64,000 bases of DNA, taken from NCBI GenBank assembly GCA_021205695.1, contig JAJPXB010000019.1, positions 22,544 to 86,543 on the forward strand, written 5' to 3'. Shown one piece after another: positions 11,235 through 20,258 of this stretch. How positions within the stretch are numbered: the first letter of the stretch is position 1; each line of letters opens with the position of its first letter. This DNA comes from Clostridiales bacterium (GTDB lineage: Bacteria > Bacillota > Clostridia > Oscillospirales > Oscillospiraceae). The notes under the pieces were generated by a model, which saw only the letters and a list, made by a program, of their open reading frames with translations, was not told where the DNA came from and ran no database searches. A program made the translations under genes and the position numbers.

Positions 11235-11984
11235 TCATCGCTCCTTCCGCTGGAGCTGCAGGCGGTCGGCGATCATGGCGATAAACTCGCTGTTGGTGGG
11301 CTTGCCCTTGGCGTTGGAGACGGTGTAGCCGAAATACTTTTGCAGCGTCTCCAGGTCTCCCCGGTCCCAGGCCACCTCGATGGCATGGCGGATGGCGCGC
11401 TCCACCCGGCTGGCGGTGGTGCCGTACCGCTTGGCCACCTCAGGGTAGAGCACCTTGGTGACGGCGTTGATGACATCCATATCGTCTACGGCGATGAGAA
11501 TGGCCTCCCGCAGATATTGATAGCCCTTGATGTGGGCGGGAACGCCGATCTCGTGGATGATGGAGGTGACCAGAGTTTCCATGTTCTGGTAGGCCTTGGG
11601 GGTCACGGTGGCGCTGTTGCGGAGCAGACGGACGCGCTCCACCACCGCCTGTCCCCGATTGGGCTTGGTCAGGAAGTAATCCGCCCCCAGCTCCGCCGAC
11701 CTGGCCGCCACGCCCCCGGCCACGAAGCTGGAATAGATCAGGATGCCCGGCTTTCGGGCCTCCTGGGTGTTGATCTGCTCCAGCAGCTCCAGGCCGTCCA
11801 TCCCGAACAGCACCAAGTCCATCACCAGCACCTCCGCCCCGGTCTCACGGAGCAGGCCGATGACCTTTCCCCCCTCGCCAGTGGCTCCGGCCACCTGGAT
11901 ATCCGGCTCTGCGCTCAGCTCCTTCACCAGGCCGGAGCGGGCGTCCTCATCTGCGTCAGCAATCACAACTTTGATGATATTCAT
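11235..11984 (-). CDS. spo0A: Sporulation transcription factor Spo0A
   Basis: Response-regulator receiver plus C-terminal [22 protein letters not shown]...[28 protein letters not shown]. Confidence 0.98.
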   Translation of the reverse strand: MNIIKVVIADADEDARSGLVKELSAEPDIQVAGATGEGGKVIGLLRETGAEVLVMDLVLFGMDGLELLEQINTQEARKPGILIYSSFVAGGVAARSAELGADYFLTKPNRGQAVVERVRLLRNSATVTPKAYQNMETLVTSIIHEIGVPAHIKGYQYLREAILIAVDDMDVINAVTKVLYPEVAKRYGTTASRVERAIRHAIEVAWDRGDLETLQKYFGYTVSNAKGKPTNSEFIAMIADRLQLQRKER

Positions 11985-12377
11985 TTGTCTTCTTCCCCTT
12001 TGCCTTTGAATTTCAAAAATACAGCCTGTTGCCGGCCGTTTGATGTGTTCCTGTGAACCTCTATCCATAATTTAACACACTCCAACGCCGTTCGCAATCC
12101 TTTTCGGTGCAAAAAATTAACCTTTTTGTCGAGCGTTTCCGACCTTTTCTGACGATTCGACAAAACCGGTTCTTTTTCTCCACGGCGTTTCCCGTCCGTT
12201 CCTGCCGCTTCCCCTGTTTTTGGCAAAAATCTCCCTTCGTATGCGATTTGTCGGAAAAACGCCTGTTCTGTCGCAAACAGACTGTGATTTCCAGGTTCTC
12301 TCATTTCTGGGAATATTTGGAAATTACGGGCGGACGCGGTCCGACTGGATCCGACCCCAGGCCCCGCTGAAAAGGGC

Positions 12378-12408
12378 AAAAAAACGGAGCCACGCTGCCG
12401 TGGCTCCG
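12378..12408 (-). terminator. Intrinsic terminator of aquaporin gene
   Basis: Minus strand GGAGCCACGgcagCGTGGCTCC then TTTTTTT. Confidence 0.8.
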
Positions 12409-12438
12409 AATGTCGCTGTATGAGGTTCGATTTCCGTC

Positions 12439-13122
12439 TCAGGCCTTGTCGCCGCTCTTTTCCAGCCAGCCGTACACCACAGCCGCCAGCGCGCCGCCCA
12501 CCAGGGGGCCGACGATGAAGATCCAGACCTGTGCCAGCGCGTCGCCTCCGGCGAAGAGGGCGGGCATCAGGCTCCGGGCGGGGTTGACCGAGGTGCCGGT
12601 CAGGGCGATGCCCAGGATGTGTACCAGAGTCAGGGTCAGGCCGATGACCAGGCCGGAGACCGCCCCGTTCTCCACCTTGCTGGTGACGCCGATAATGGCC
12701 AGAACGAACACGAAGGTCAGCACGATCTCCGCCAGCAGCGCGCCGCCCACAGAGCCGTTTGTCCAGCCCTCCTGGATCTGGTTGGCGCCGAAGCCGCAGT
12801 CAAAGCCGAACAAAATGCCCAGGATCACGCAGCCCACGGCGGAACCCACCAGCTGGGAGACTACGTAGCCCACAAAGTCGGCGCCGGTGAGCTGTTTCCG
12901 GATGAGCATGGCCAGGGAAACGGCGGGATTGATGTGGCAGCCGGAGATGTTGCCGATGCTGTAGGCCATGGCGACGATGACCAGGCCAAACGCCAGGGCA
13001 GTCAGCAGATAGCCGCTGCCGGAGGCACTGTCGCAGCCCACTGCCACGGCAGTGCCGCAGCCAAAGGTGACCAGCACACAGGTGCCGATGGCCTCAGCCA
13101 CATACTTTTTGATGCTTTTCAT
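12439..13122 (-). CDS. MIP-family aquaporin
   Basis: SGCHINPAVSLA and GTSVNPARSLMPAL paired NPA motifs. Confidence 0.95.
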   Translation of the reverse strand: MKSIKKYVAEAIGTCVLVTFGCGTAVAVGCDSASGSGYLLTALAFGLVIVAMAYSIGNISGCHINPAVSLAMLIRKQLTGADFVGYVVSQLVGSAVGCVILGILFGFDCGFGANQIQEGWTNGSVGGALLAEIVLTFVFVLAIIGVTSKVENGAVSGLVIGLTLTLVHILGIALTGTSVNPARSLMPALFAGGDALAQVWIFIVGPLVGGALAAVVYGWLEKSGDKA

Positions 13123-13289
13123 AGGAAGAACTCCTTTCCGAGCAGCGATCTCGCTGCTTAATACTGTAATTATATCATCTCAGTATCGAGAAAGCAATTC
13201 ATCAAAGCAGTAAAAAGGGGAAACTTTCCCAATCTTTTACACGGGAGCCGTCCCATGGGTTCAGGGGAGCTGCGGCCCTGCGGGATGGC

Positions 13290-13769
13290 TCACCCCACAG
13301 GGGCCGTCCGCAGACGGCGGCTCCAGCGCCTGCTCAGGGCGGTCAGATCCAGCACCGCCACCAGGTCGTCCACCACGTTCACCAGCCAGGCCTCCCGGCT
13401 CCGGGGAAGGTATCGCCCGGCGGGCCACATGTGGGAGAGGATGATGTTCCGCTCCTGGTCGGTCAGATGCGTGACCTCGGCGGCGTTCTCCGCAGCCATC
13501 TCCGGGTGGTGGAGGCAGAGGGAGAGGCTGTTGTCCGACTCCTGGAAAAACAGGTCGTGGAGCAGGCCCGCCCGGGCCGCCGCCCGGCAGTCCCAGTGCC
13601 ATCGGCGGGCCAGAACAAAGGATAAGTAGGACACCAGCAGGGCGTGCTCATAGCGGTTCGTCCAGTGGTGGTGAGATATGGTGCGCAGACGGCAGACCCG
13701 GCTGTCCGCCGCCAGCGTGGAGATACAGTCGGAAAAGGCCCGTATCTCCTCGTCGGTAAACAGGTGCAT
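13290..13769 (-). CDS. HD-domain protein (putative phosphohydrolase)
   Basis: RYEHALLVSYLSF...AGLLHDLF HD-like motif. Confidence 0.65.
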   Translation of the reverse strand: MHLFTDEEIRAFSDCISTLAADSRVCRLRTISHHHWTNRYEHALLVSYLSFVLARRWHWDCRAAARAGLLHDLFFQESDNSLSLCLHHPEMAAENAAEVTHLTDQERNIILSHMWPAGRYLPRSREAWLVNVVDDLVAVLDLTALSRRWSRRLRTAPVG

Positions 13770-13921
13770 AAGACCACCTCCGTTTCGGGCCGCACCGGTT
13801 TCTTCCCGGAGAATATTCTAACACGGCGGAGACGGGATGTCATGTGGAAATGATCGGCAAAAATGTTAAATATCGTTCAATTTTCTGTAAAACCCGTATA
13901 AATTTCCCGTTTTATAATAAG

Positions 13922-13954
13922 AGCGCGCCGAAGCCGCGGGAGCTTCGGCGCGCT
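13922..13954. terminator. Hairpin terminator downstream of the PrsA-like lipoprotein gene
   Basis: AGCGCGCCGAAGC...GCTTCGGCGCGCT perfect 13-bp stem; TTTT on + side, CTTATTAT on - side. Confidence 0.6.
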
Positions 13955-13970
13955 TTTATCATGGTTGAGG

Positions 13971-15374
13971 TTAGCCCTCGTCGGTGTCCTCAGAGGCTTC
14001 CGTCTCATCGGCCTCGGTCTCCTCGGTGGCGTCGGCTTCCTCGGTCGCAGCCTCCTCGTCGGTGTCCGCGTCCTCAGCGGTATCGGCGTCCTCAGTGGTA
14101 TCGGCGTCCTCCGTGGTGTCCGCATCCTCGGTGGTGTCGGCGTCCTCAGATGCCTCTTCCTCTTCCGCGGCGGCCTCCTCCTCGGCGGCGATGGCGGTCT
14201 GGAGGGCGATGATCCTCTCGAAGCAGGCCTGCCAGTCCATGTTGTCCAGGGCGTCAGAGGTCTCGAAGGTGGCGGCGTTCATCCACTCGTCGATCTGAGA
14301 GTTGTAGAGATCGGAGATATAGTCGTCCTTGATGTCGGACAGGGTGTCCTCGCTGTTTTCCAGGCGGAGGATGACGAAGTAGCCGTAGCTCGTCTCCTCG
14401 GTGAGGCCGATCTCGCCCACCTCCAGGGAGGCGACCATCTCCCGGAAGCCGTCTACCAGGGAGTCGTCGTCGTCAAAGGTGTACTCGTCGGTGTTCCCGT
14501 CGTAGTTGCTCTCCGCCTGGTAATCGGCGAAGGTGTCCTCCAGCTCGTCGGCGCTGACGTCCTGAAGGGCGTCGTAGATGGCCTGGGCGGCCTCCTGCTG
14601 GGCGGCGCGGCCGTCGTCGTCGTCATCCTCCAGGTCGGCGGTGTACAGCAGGATATACCGGCAGGTGTAATAGCCCTGCTCCTCGGCGTAGTCGGCGATG
14701 GTGGCGTCGGAGGGCTCGTTCTCGCTGCCCTCACCGTAGAGATAGTCCTGGAGGTTGGTGGCCTGGCAGGACAGGCGATAGGCCTGCTCCAGACCCTCCG
14801 CGTTGGTGGTGTAGTACAGCAGCGCGTTGTCGTTGTAGTTCTCCAGCACCTCGGACAGGCTGCTCTTCTGATCCTCGGACAGGGTCAGGTTGTACTCCTC
14901 CGCCTTGTCGTTGAGCACGGCGTACATCTCGGAGATGTTGGTGGCCATATACACCAGGTTGTCGGCGACGGTGGTGCCGGAGTCCTCGTCCACCACCTCG
15001 GTCACATCAAAGGTGTAGCCGTAGTAGTAGTAATAGTAGTAGGAATAGTAATTGTAGTAGTAGGTCAGCCAGTAGAAATACAGGTTGGCGGGGACCTCGG
15101 TCCCGTCAGCGGTGATCACCGTGTCGCTGGCGGAGATGGCCCCGTCGGTGACATAGGCGATGGGGTCCGCCTTGGCCTCTTCCGGAACCTCGGTCAGGGT
15201 GGTGGTGTCCTCGGTGGAGTCGTCTGTGCTGTCGGTGGAATCGTCTGTGGTGTCGGAGGCGGTGGAGTCCGTGGTGTCCTCCGCATCCTCGGTAGAGCTG
15301 TCACCGCAGCCGGTGAGCATGCTCATGACCATCAGCAGTGCCAGCAGCAGTGCTCCGATACGTTTCTTCATCAT
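13971..15374 (-). CDS. Secreted lipoprotein, PrsA/SurA-like (peptidyl-prolyl isomerase type) with acidic tail
   Basis: Lipobox MLTGCG; overall foldase-like layout; acidic C-terminal tail. Confidence 0.6.
   Translation of the reverse strand: MMKKRIGALLLALLMVMSMLTGCGDSSTEDAEDTTDSTASDTTDDSTDSTDDSTEDTTTLTEVPEEAKADPIAYVTDGAISASDTVITADGTEVPANLYFYWLTYYYNYYSYYYYYYYGYTFDVTEVVDEDSGTTVADNLVYMATNISEMYAVLNDKAEEYNLTLSEDQKSSLSEVLENYNDNALLYYTTNAEGLEQAYRLSCQATNLQDYLYGEGSENEPSDATIADYAEEQGYYTCRYILLYTADLEDDDDDGRAAQQEAAQAIYDALQDVSADELEDTFADYQAESNYDGNTDEYTFDDDDSLVDGFREMVASLEVGEIGLTEETSYGYFVILRLENSEDTLSDIKDDYISDLYNSQIDEWMNAATFETSDALDNMDWQACFERIIALQTAIAAEEEAAAEEEEASEDADTTEDADTTEDADTTEDADTAEDADTDEEAATEEADATEETEADETEASEDTDEG
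14062..14151. repeat. Five tandem 18-bp units within the lipoprotein tail
   Basis: gtgtccgcgtcctcagcg / gtatcggcgtcctcagtg / gtatcggcgtcctccgtg / gtgtccgcatcctcggtg / gtgtcggcgtcctcagat, encoding (TTEDAD)n. Confidence 0.9.
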
Positions 15375-15560
15375 TCATCAAATCCTTTCCGCGAAACCCG
15401 GAGCAGATCCCTCCGGGGATATGTCCAGACGCTTTTATTATTGTAACAGAGCGACGGCAAAATTACAACCGTTCTTCTCAAAAAGTTCTTCGTTCGATTG
15501 CACGCCGTTTTTTTCGCGGTTTGCCGTGGTTTTGGACAGCCGCGCCGGGCGGAGGGGAGA

Positions 15561-15920
15561 TCATCGCGGCTCCGTATCCCTGTATGGCGTGTCGGGCACG
15601 CCCTCTGATTTCAGCCTCGCCACGAGCCGGTCCAGCCTTTTTCGCCAGAAGCGGCGAAAGCCCTCTTTTTCGCCGAATGCCGATACGAGCCTGGGGCTGA
15701 CAGCGTAGTAGAGACGTATGAACCATCGGCCGGGGACAGTCCGCGCCAGCTTCCCATCGCGAAAGCGGCGGAGCGTCCAGACCTGCGGGCAGTCGTAGGA
15801 GCCGTAAACGCAGGTCGCAATGTAGCAGGCGCTCCCGCGCTTTTGATCCTCATCCATCTCGTACATGAGGAACAACAGCTCGTCAGTGTCGAAATCGAGG
15901 GGATGATTGTGTTTGCCCAT
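15561..15920 (-). CDS. CFI-box-CTERM domain protein
   Basis: ACYIATCVYGSYDCPQVWTLRRFRDGKLARTVPGRWFIRLYYAVSPRLV. Confidence 0.8.
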   Translation of the reverse strand: MGKHNHPLDFDTDELLFLMYEMDEDQKRGSACYIATCVYGSYDCPQVWTLRRFRDGKLARTVPGRWFIRLYYAVSPRLVSAFGEKEGFRRFWRKRLDRLVARLKSEGVPDTPYRDTEPR

Positions 15921-16097
15921 GTTCTCATTTCCTCTCTCTGCCTGTCGTTGGGAGGGCGGAAGGATACGACCGTCCGTCACGGGCCCTCGGCTGCAACGGG
16001 CACAGCATATCTACGCTTATTTTAGCATCTGTCGCCTTGTTTTACAACCCTGCCCGGAGCGACGGAGACGCCACGGGGGCAAAATGCTCCGCCTCCC

Positions 16098-16125
16098 TTG
16101 ACAGCCGCCGCAGAATCGTTATAAT
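16098..16125 (+). promoter_or_regulatory. Promoter of MATE gene
   Basis: TTGACA(16098-16103)-16-TATAAT(16120-16125). Confidence 0.8.
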
Positions 16126-16142
16126 CTGTCGTGGAATGACGA

Positions 16143-16191
16143 CTCCGTCCCGCAGACGTGCCAAATGCCCTTGCCAATCTGCGGGACGGAG
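16143..16191 (+). promoter_or_regulatory. Long perfect hairpin in MATE 5' leader
   Basis: CTCCGTCCCGCAGA(16143-16156)/TCTGCGGGACGGAG(16178-16191), 21-nt loop, ending 9 nt before the AAGGAGG RBS. Confidence 0.75.
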
Positions 16192-16215
16192 CCTGGTGTG
16201 AAGGAGGAGAAACCT

Positions 16216-17583
16216 GTGCAACCATCCAGTGCGCTTCAAGAAAACAAAATGGGCACCATGCCGGTGAACCGGCTGCTGCTGACCATGGCGCTGCCCATGA
16301 TGCTGTCCATGCTGGTGCAGGCCTGTTATAACGTGGTAGACAGCATCTTTGTCTCCATGCTGGGGGAGGACGCCCTGACGGCGGTCTCTCTGGCGTTTCC
16401 GGCGCAGAATATTATGATCGCCGTGGGCACCGGCACCGGCGTCGGCATCAACGCCATGCTCTCCAAGTCTCTGGGAGAGGGCGACCAGGCCACCGCCGAT
16501 CGGGCGGCCAGCAACGGCATTTTCCTGGCCTTCTGCTCCATGGCCGTGTTTATGGTGCTGTCCCAGACGGTGGTGCGGCCCTTTTATGCCAGCCAGGTGG
16601 AGGAGGGCTCCGCCATCCTGGAGTACGGGGTGAGCTATCTCACCATCTGCGCCCTGCTGTGCCAGGGGATGTTCCTCCAGCTGGTCTTTGAGCGGCTGCT
16701 CCAGGCCACGGGACATACGGTGCTGAGCATGATCTCCCAGATGTCCGGCGCGGTGGTGAATATCATCATGGACCCGGTGCTCATCTTCGGCCTGGGGCCC
16801 TTCCCAGCGCTGGGGGTGGCGGGGGCCGCCGTCGCCACCGTTCTGGGCCAGTTCGTAGGAGCCGCGGTGGTGATCACTCTGAATTTCCGCTGCAACAGAG
16901 AGCTGCGCTTTACGGTGCGCAACTGGTTCCGGCCCCACGGCCCCACCATCCGGCGCATCTACACCGTGGGCGTCCCCTCCATCATCATGGCCTCCATCAG
17001 CTCGGTGATGACCTACGGCATGAACCTGATCCTGGGCGCCTTCTCCTCCACCGCCATGGCGGTCCTGGGGGTGTATTTCAAGCTCCAGTCCTTTGTCTTT
17101 ATGCCGGTCTTTGGCCTGAACGGGGCGCTGGTGCCCATTATCGCCTACAACTACGGCGCCCGGAAGCGGGAGCGAATGATACGGACCATCCAGCTGGGCA
17201 TTTTCTACGCCATGTGCTTTATGCTGGCGGGCATGGCCGTCTTTGAGCTGCTCCCCGCCCAGCTGCTGGGGCTGTTCAACGCCTCGGACTATATGCTGGA
17301 GATCGGCGTCCCCGCCCTGCGCATCATCGCCCTGAGCTTCGCCTTTGCGGGCTACTGCATCGCCTGCGGCACCGTGTTCCAGGCCCTGGGCAACGGCCTC
17401 TATTCCATGATTATCTCCATCGTCCGCCAGCTGGTGGTGCTGCTGCCCGTGGCCTGGCTGCTGGCCCAGACCGGCGTGCTGGACTATGTGTGGTGGGCCT
17501 TCCCCATTGCGGAGCTGGCCAGCCTGTGCCTGAGCACCGGGTACCTGGTGCAGATCAACCGGAAGATCATCTCCAAGGTGTGA
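16216..17583 (+). CDS. MATE family efflux transporter
   Basis: MPVNRLLLTMALPMMLSMLVQACYNVVDSIFVSMLGEDALTAVSLAFP; GTG start with AAGGAGGAG RBS. Confidence 0.95.
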   Translation: MQPSSALQENKMGTMPVNRLLLTMALPMMLSMLVQACYNVVDSIFVSMLGEDALTAVSLAFPAQNIMIAVGTGTGVGINAMLSKSLGEGDQATADRAASNGIFLAFCSMAVFMVLSQTVVRPFYASQVEEGSAILEYGVSYLTICALLCQGMFLQLVFERLLQATGHTVLSMISQMSGAVVNIIMDPVLIFGLGPFPALGVAGAAVATVLGQFVGAAVVITLNFRCNRELRFTVRNWFRPHGPTIRRIYTVGVPSIIMASISSVMTYGMNLILGAFSSTAMAVLGVYFKLQSFVFMPVFGLNGALVPIIAYNYGARKRERMIRTIQLGIFYAMCFMLAGMAVFELLPAQLLGLFNASDYMLEIGVPALRIIALSFAFAGYCIACGTVFQALGNGLYSMIISIVRQLVVLLPVAWLLAQTGVLDYVWWAFPIAELASLCLSTGYLVQINRKIISKV

Positions 17584-17594
17584 CAAAACGAGCT

Positions 17595-17632
17595 GCGCCC
17601 CCTGACGGCAGAGCCGTCGGGGGGCTTTTTCT
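17595..17632 (+). terminator. Intrinsic terminator after MATE gene
   Basis: GCCCCCTGACGGCagaGCCGTCGGGGGGCTTTTT. Confidence 0.85.
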
Positions 17633-17651
17633 GTCCTGGCGTCGTCCCGCC

Positions 17652-18220
17652 TTACAGGATGGGTTCGATCACAGCCCGGAAATACCGATCCAGCTCAACC
17701 GGCGTCTGCTTCATATGCCCCTTGATCCACCACTGCACCATTTCCACAAAGCTGCCCGAGATATGATTGACGAGAAAATCATCCGGCAACTCTGTCCTTT
17801 TCCTGTCAGGCCGGTCGATGAACTGGGTATAGACGAGTCCGTTCAGACTGTCCTTGAAGTAGCGCATGAAGATTTCACTGCTTTCACCGGACAGCAGCCC
17901 TAAAATATTGTAATCATTCTCCTGCAAATGCTGGAGGAGATGGCAAAATACAGGCTCCGGTGTGTTGCCGTCCATGGAAAGGCCGTGGGTGTGGGTACAG
18001 TCCATTGCGCTGTCAATGATATGCCCGAAAAGTTCCTCGCAGAGCGCTCGGAGCAAATCGTCTTTCGTCTCAAAGTGGGCATAAAAAGTCGTGCGCCCCA
18101 CATCCGCTTCGTCGATGATTTCCTGCACTGTGATACGACTGTAGTTTTTTTCTCTAAAAGTATCCCAAACGCCTGAAAGATCGCTGCTCTACCCGTTAAG
18201 TCAAGATTGGAGGAAATCAT
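17652..18220 (-). pseudogene. TetR-family regulator, frameshifted
   Basis: Frame 1 AAIFQAFGILLEKK, then after a 7-A tract the shifted frame reads [32 protein letters not shown]; both halves match one TetR HTH. Confidence 0.8.
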
Positions 18221-18221
18221 C

Positions 18222-19161
18222 ATGCTGAAAAAATGGCTGGACAACGACCCCAAACCCACGCTGGTGTGCGCCTGCATTTCTGTCGTCTCGCTGGTGTTCA
18301 GCCTCGGGGGATGGCTGAAAGATATGCTCCCCATCGACACCGCATGGGTCGCGATTGTGCTGTGCGGCATCCCGATTGTGGTGGGCGCAGTAACGGCGCT
18401 GATTACCGAACACGATGTAAAGGCCGATGTGCTGGTATCCATCCCCGTAGATAAAAAGGCCGGTGACCCGCTGACCAGCGGAACGGTGAACCAGCTCGGA
18501 GCTTTTCCGTGAAAACGGAATAGACCTGGTGGTTACAAAAGACCTTGAGGCGCAATATTATAACCAGGGCGCAACAGTCATTTTGGTATCCATGCGACAG
18601 GAAATCATCGGGCTCATTGCTCTGGCGGATACCGTCAGAGAAGCATCCGCGGATGCGATCAGCGGCCTGAAGGCGCTGGGCATCACGCCGATGCTCCTGA
18701 CCGGCGACAATGAGCAGGCGGCTTCCACCACTGCGGGTAAGGTCGGCATTTCTGAGGTAAAAGCGAACCTCATGCCGGAGGACAAAATGCAGATCATAAA
18801 AGACCATGCAGAACGGAAGATCTGCATGGTCGGGGACGGCGTCAACGATGCCCTGGCGCTCAGCACGGCGTATGCGGGAATTGCCATGGGCGGAATTGGG
18901 AGCGATATTGCAGTGGAATCCACAGACGCGGTGCTGGTCAGCGACGACATCCAGCGGCTGCCCTACCTGTTCAAAATCACCCAAAAGGCCATGCGCAAGG
19001 TGCGGCAGAATATCATCATCGGGCTTGCTATCAACTTTACGGCCATTATCCTCTCGGCAACGGGCCTCCTGGTTCCGACCACGGCGGCAATCGTCCACAA
19101 CTGCGGCTCCGTGTTCGTGGTCGTGAATGCGGCGATGATTCTGAGAGAGAAGGACACATGA
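18222..19161 (+). pseudogene. Heavy-metal P-type ATPase remnant with two internal deletions
   Basis: N-part MLKKWLDNDPKPTLV...KADVLVSI joins PVDKKAGDPLTSGTVNQLGAF then, out of frame, ELFRENGIDLVVTKDLEAQ...MLLTGDN...MVGDGVNDALALS; CPC and DKTGT region absent. Confidence 0.88.
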
Positions 19162-19244
19162 GGAGTCACAGCGGCGTGTCAAAAGGGATTATTGAAGGGG
19201 CTCGCTTCGGGGAAGCAGGCCCCTGTCGCAATCGTATTCCCACA

Positions 19245-20258
19245 TCACTGCCGGTCGGTCAGCTCCATCCCGTCCAGCTCGCTCCGGATGGCGGCCTTCA
19301 CCTGCTCCGAGGCGAAGGACATGGTAACGCCGCCCCGCACCAGGGCAAACGCATCCGCCCGGGTGCAGCCTCCTTCCTCCACCGCCCGGCGATACTCCCG
19401 GGTCAGGTCGGTGCGGCTCACCGTCCGGTTGTCGGTGTTCAGCGTCGCCAGCAGCCCGGCGTCCAGGTACTCCCGAAGGGGATAACCCGCCCAGCTTCGG
19501 GCGGCCCGGGTCTGGAAGTTGCTGGTGGGGCACAGCTCGATGCCCACGCCCGCCTCCCGGCACTGCCGCTGCAGCTCCCGGTCCCCGGCCATGGCGATAC
19601 CGTGGCCGATGCGGGCGGCCCCGTAGTCCAGGGCCAGATGCACGTTTTCCCGGACGCCGGTCTCCCCGGCGTGGACGGTGAAGGGGATGCCCAGCTGGTT
19701 CACCCGCCGGAAATAGTTCCTGGAATCCGCCATGGGATGCCCGTTTTCGTTCCCCGCCAGGTCAGCGGCGCAGAACAGCCGGGGGAACCAGTCCTTTGCC
19801 GCCTCCAGCATGGCGAGGTTGTTCTCCTCACTGTCTGTCCGCAGGGCGCAGGCGATGAACCGGCAACAGACTCCGGTGGCGGCCATCCCTTCCCGGCAGC
19901 CCCGCTCCACCGCCTGAAACACCTGGTCATAGGTCAGGCCTCCCGCCAGGTGGAGGTTGGGGGCAAACCGGATCTCCATATAGCGGATGTTCTCCCCCCC
20001 TGCGTCCTCCAGCAGGTCGATCACTGCCCGTTCCAGCCCCGCCTCCGTCTGGAGGAGCCGCAGGGGCAGGGTGAAGCACCGGAGATATTCCGTCAGGCTG
20101 GCGCACGCCTCTCCGGCGAACATCTGTCCCTCCAGGTCTGTCGGGACGGCCTCCCCCACGCTCTGGAGATAATCCAGCATCCGCCGGGGGTGGACGCTGC
20201 CATCCAGATGACAGTGCAGCTCCACCTTGGGGAGCCGGTCAATCCAGTCGTTCTTCAT
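19245..20258 (-). CDS. add: Adenosine deaminase
   Basis: LPKVELHCHLDGSV; VHAGE; HGI; LNTDNR motifs. Confidence 0.93.
   Translation of the reverse strand: MKNDWIDRLPKVELHCHLDGSVHPRRMLDYLQSVGEAVPTDLEGQMFAGEACASLTEYLRCFTLPLRLLQTEAGLERAVIDLLEDAGGENIRYMEIRFAPNLHLAGGLTYDQVFQAVERGCREGMAATGVCCRFIACALRTDSEENNLAMLEAAKDWFPRLFCAADLAGNENGHPMADSRNYFRRVNQLGIPFTVHAGETGVRENVHLALDYGAARIGHGIAMAGDRELQRQCREAGVGIELCPTSNFQTRAARSWAGYPLREYLDAGLLATLNTDNRTVSRTDLTREYRRAVEEGGCTRADAFALVRGGVTMSFASEQVKAAIRSELDGMELTDRQ

Noticed and set aside
15013-15082. GTA-rich tract considered as CRISPR or satellite array
   Set aside because: In-frame codon repeat inside a CDS without spacer structure.
16042-17586. 514-aa minus-strand ORF antisense to the MATE gene
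   Set aside because: His/Gly/Gln-rich antisense artefact; sense MATE protein is well supported.
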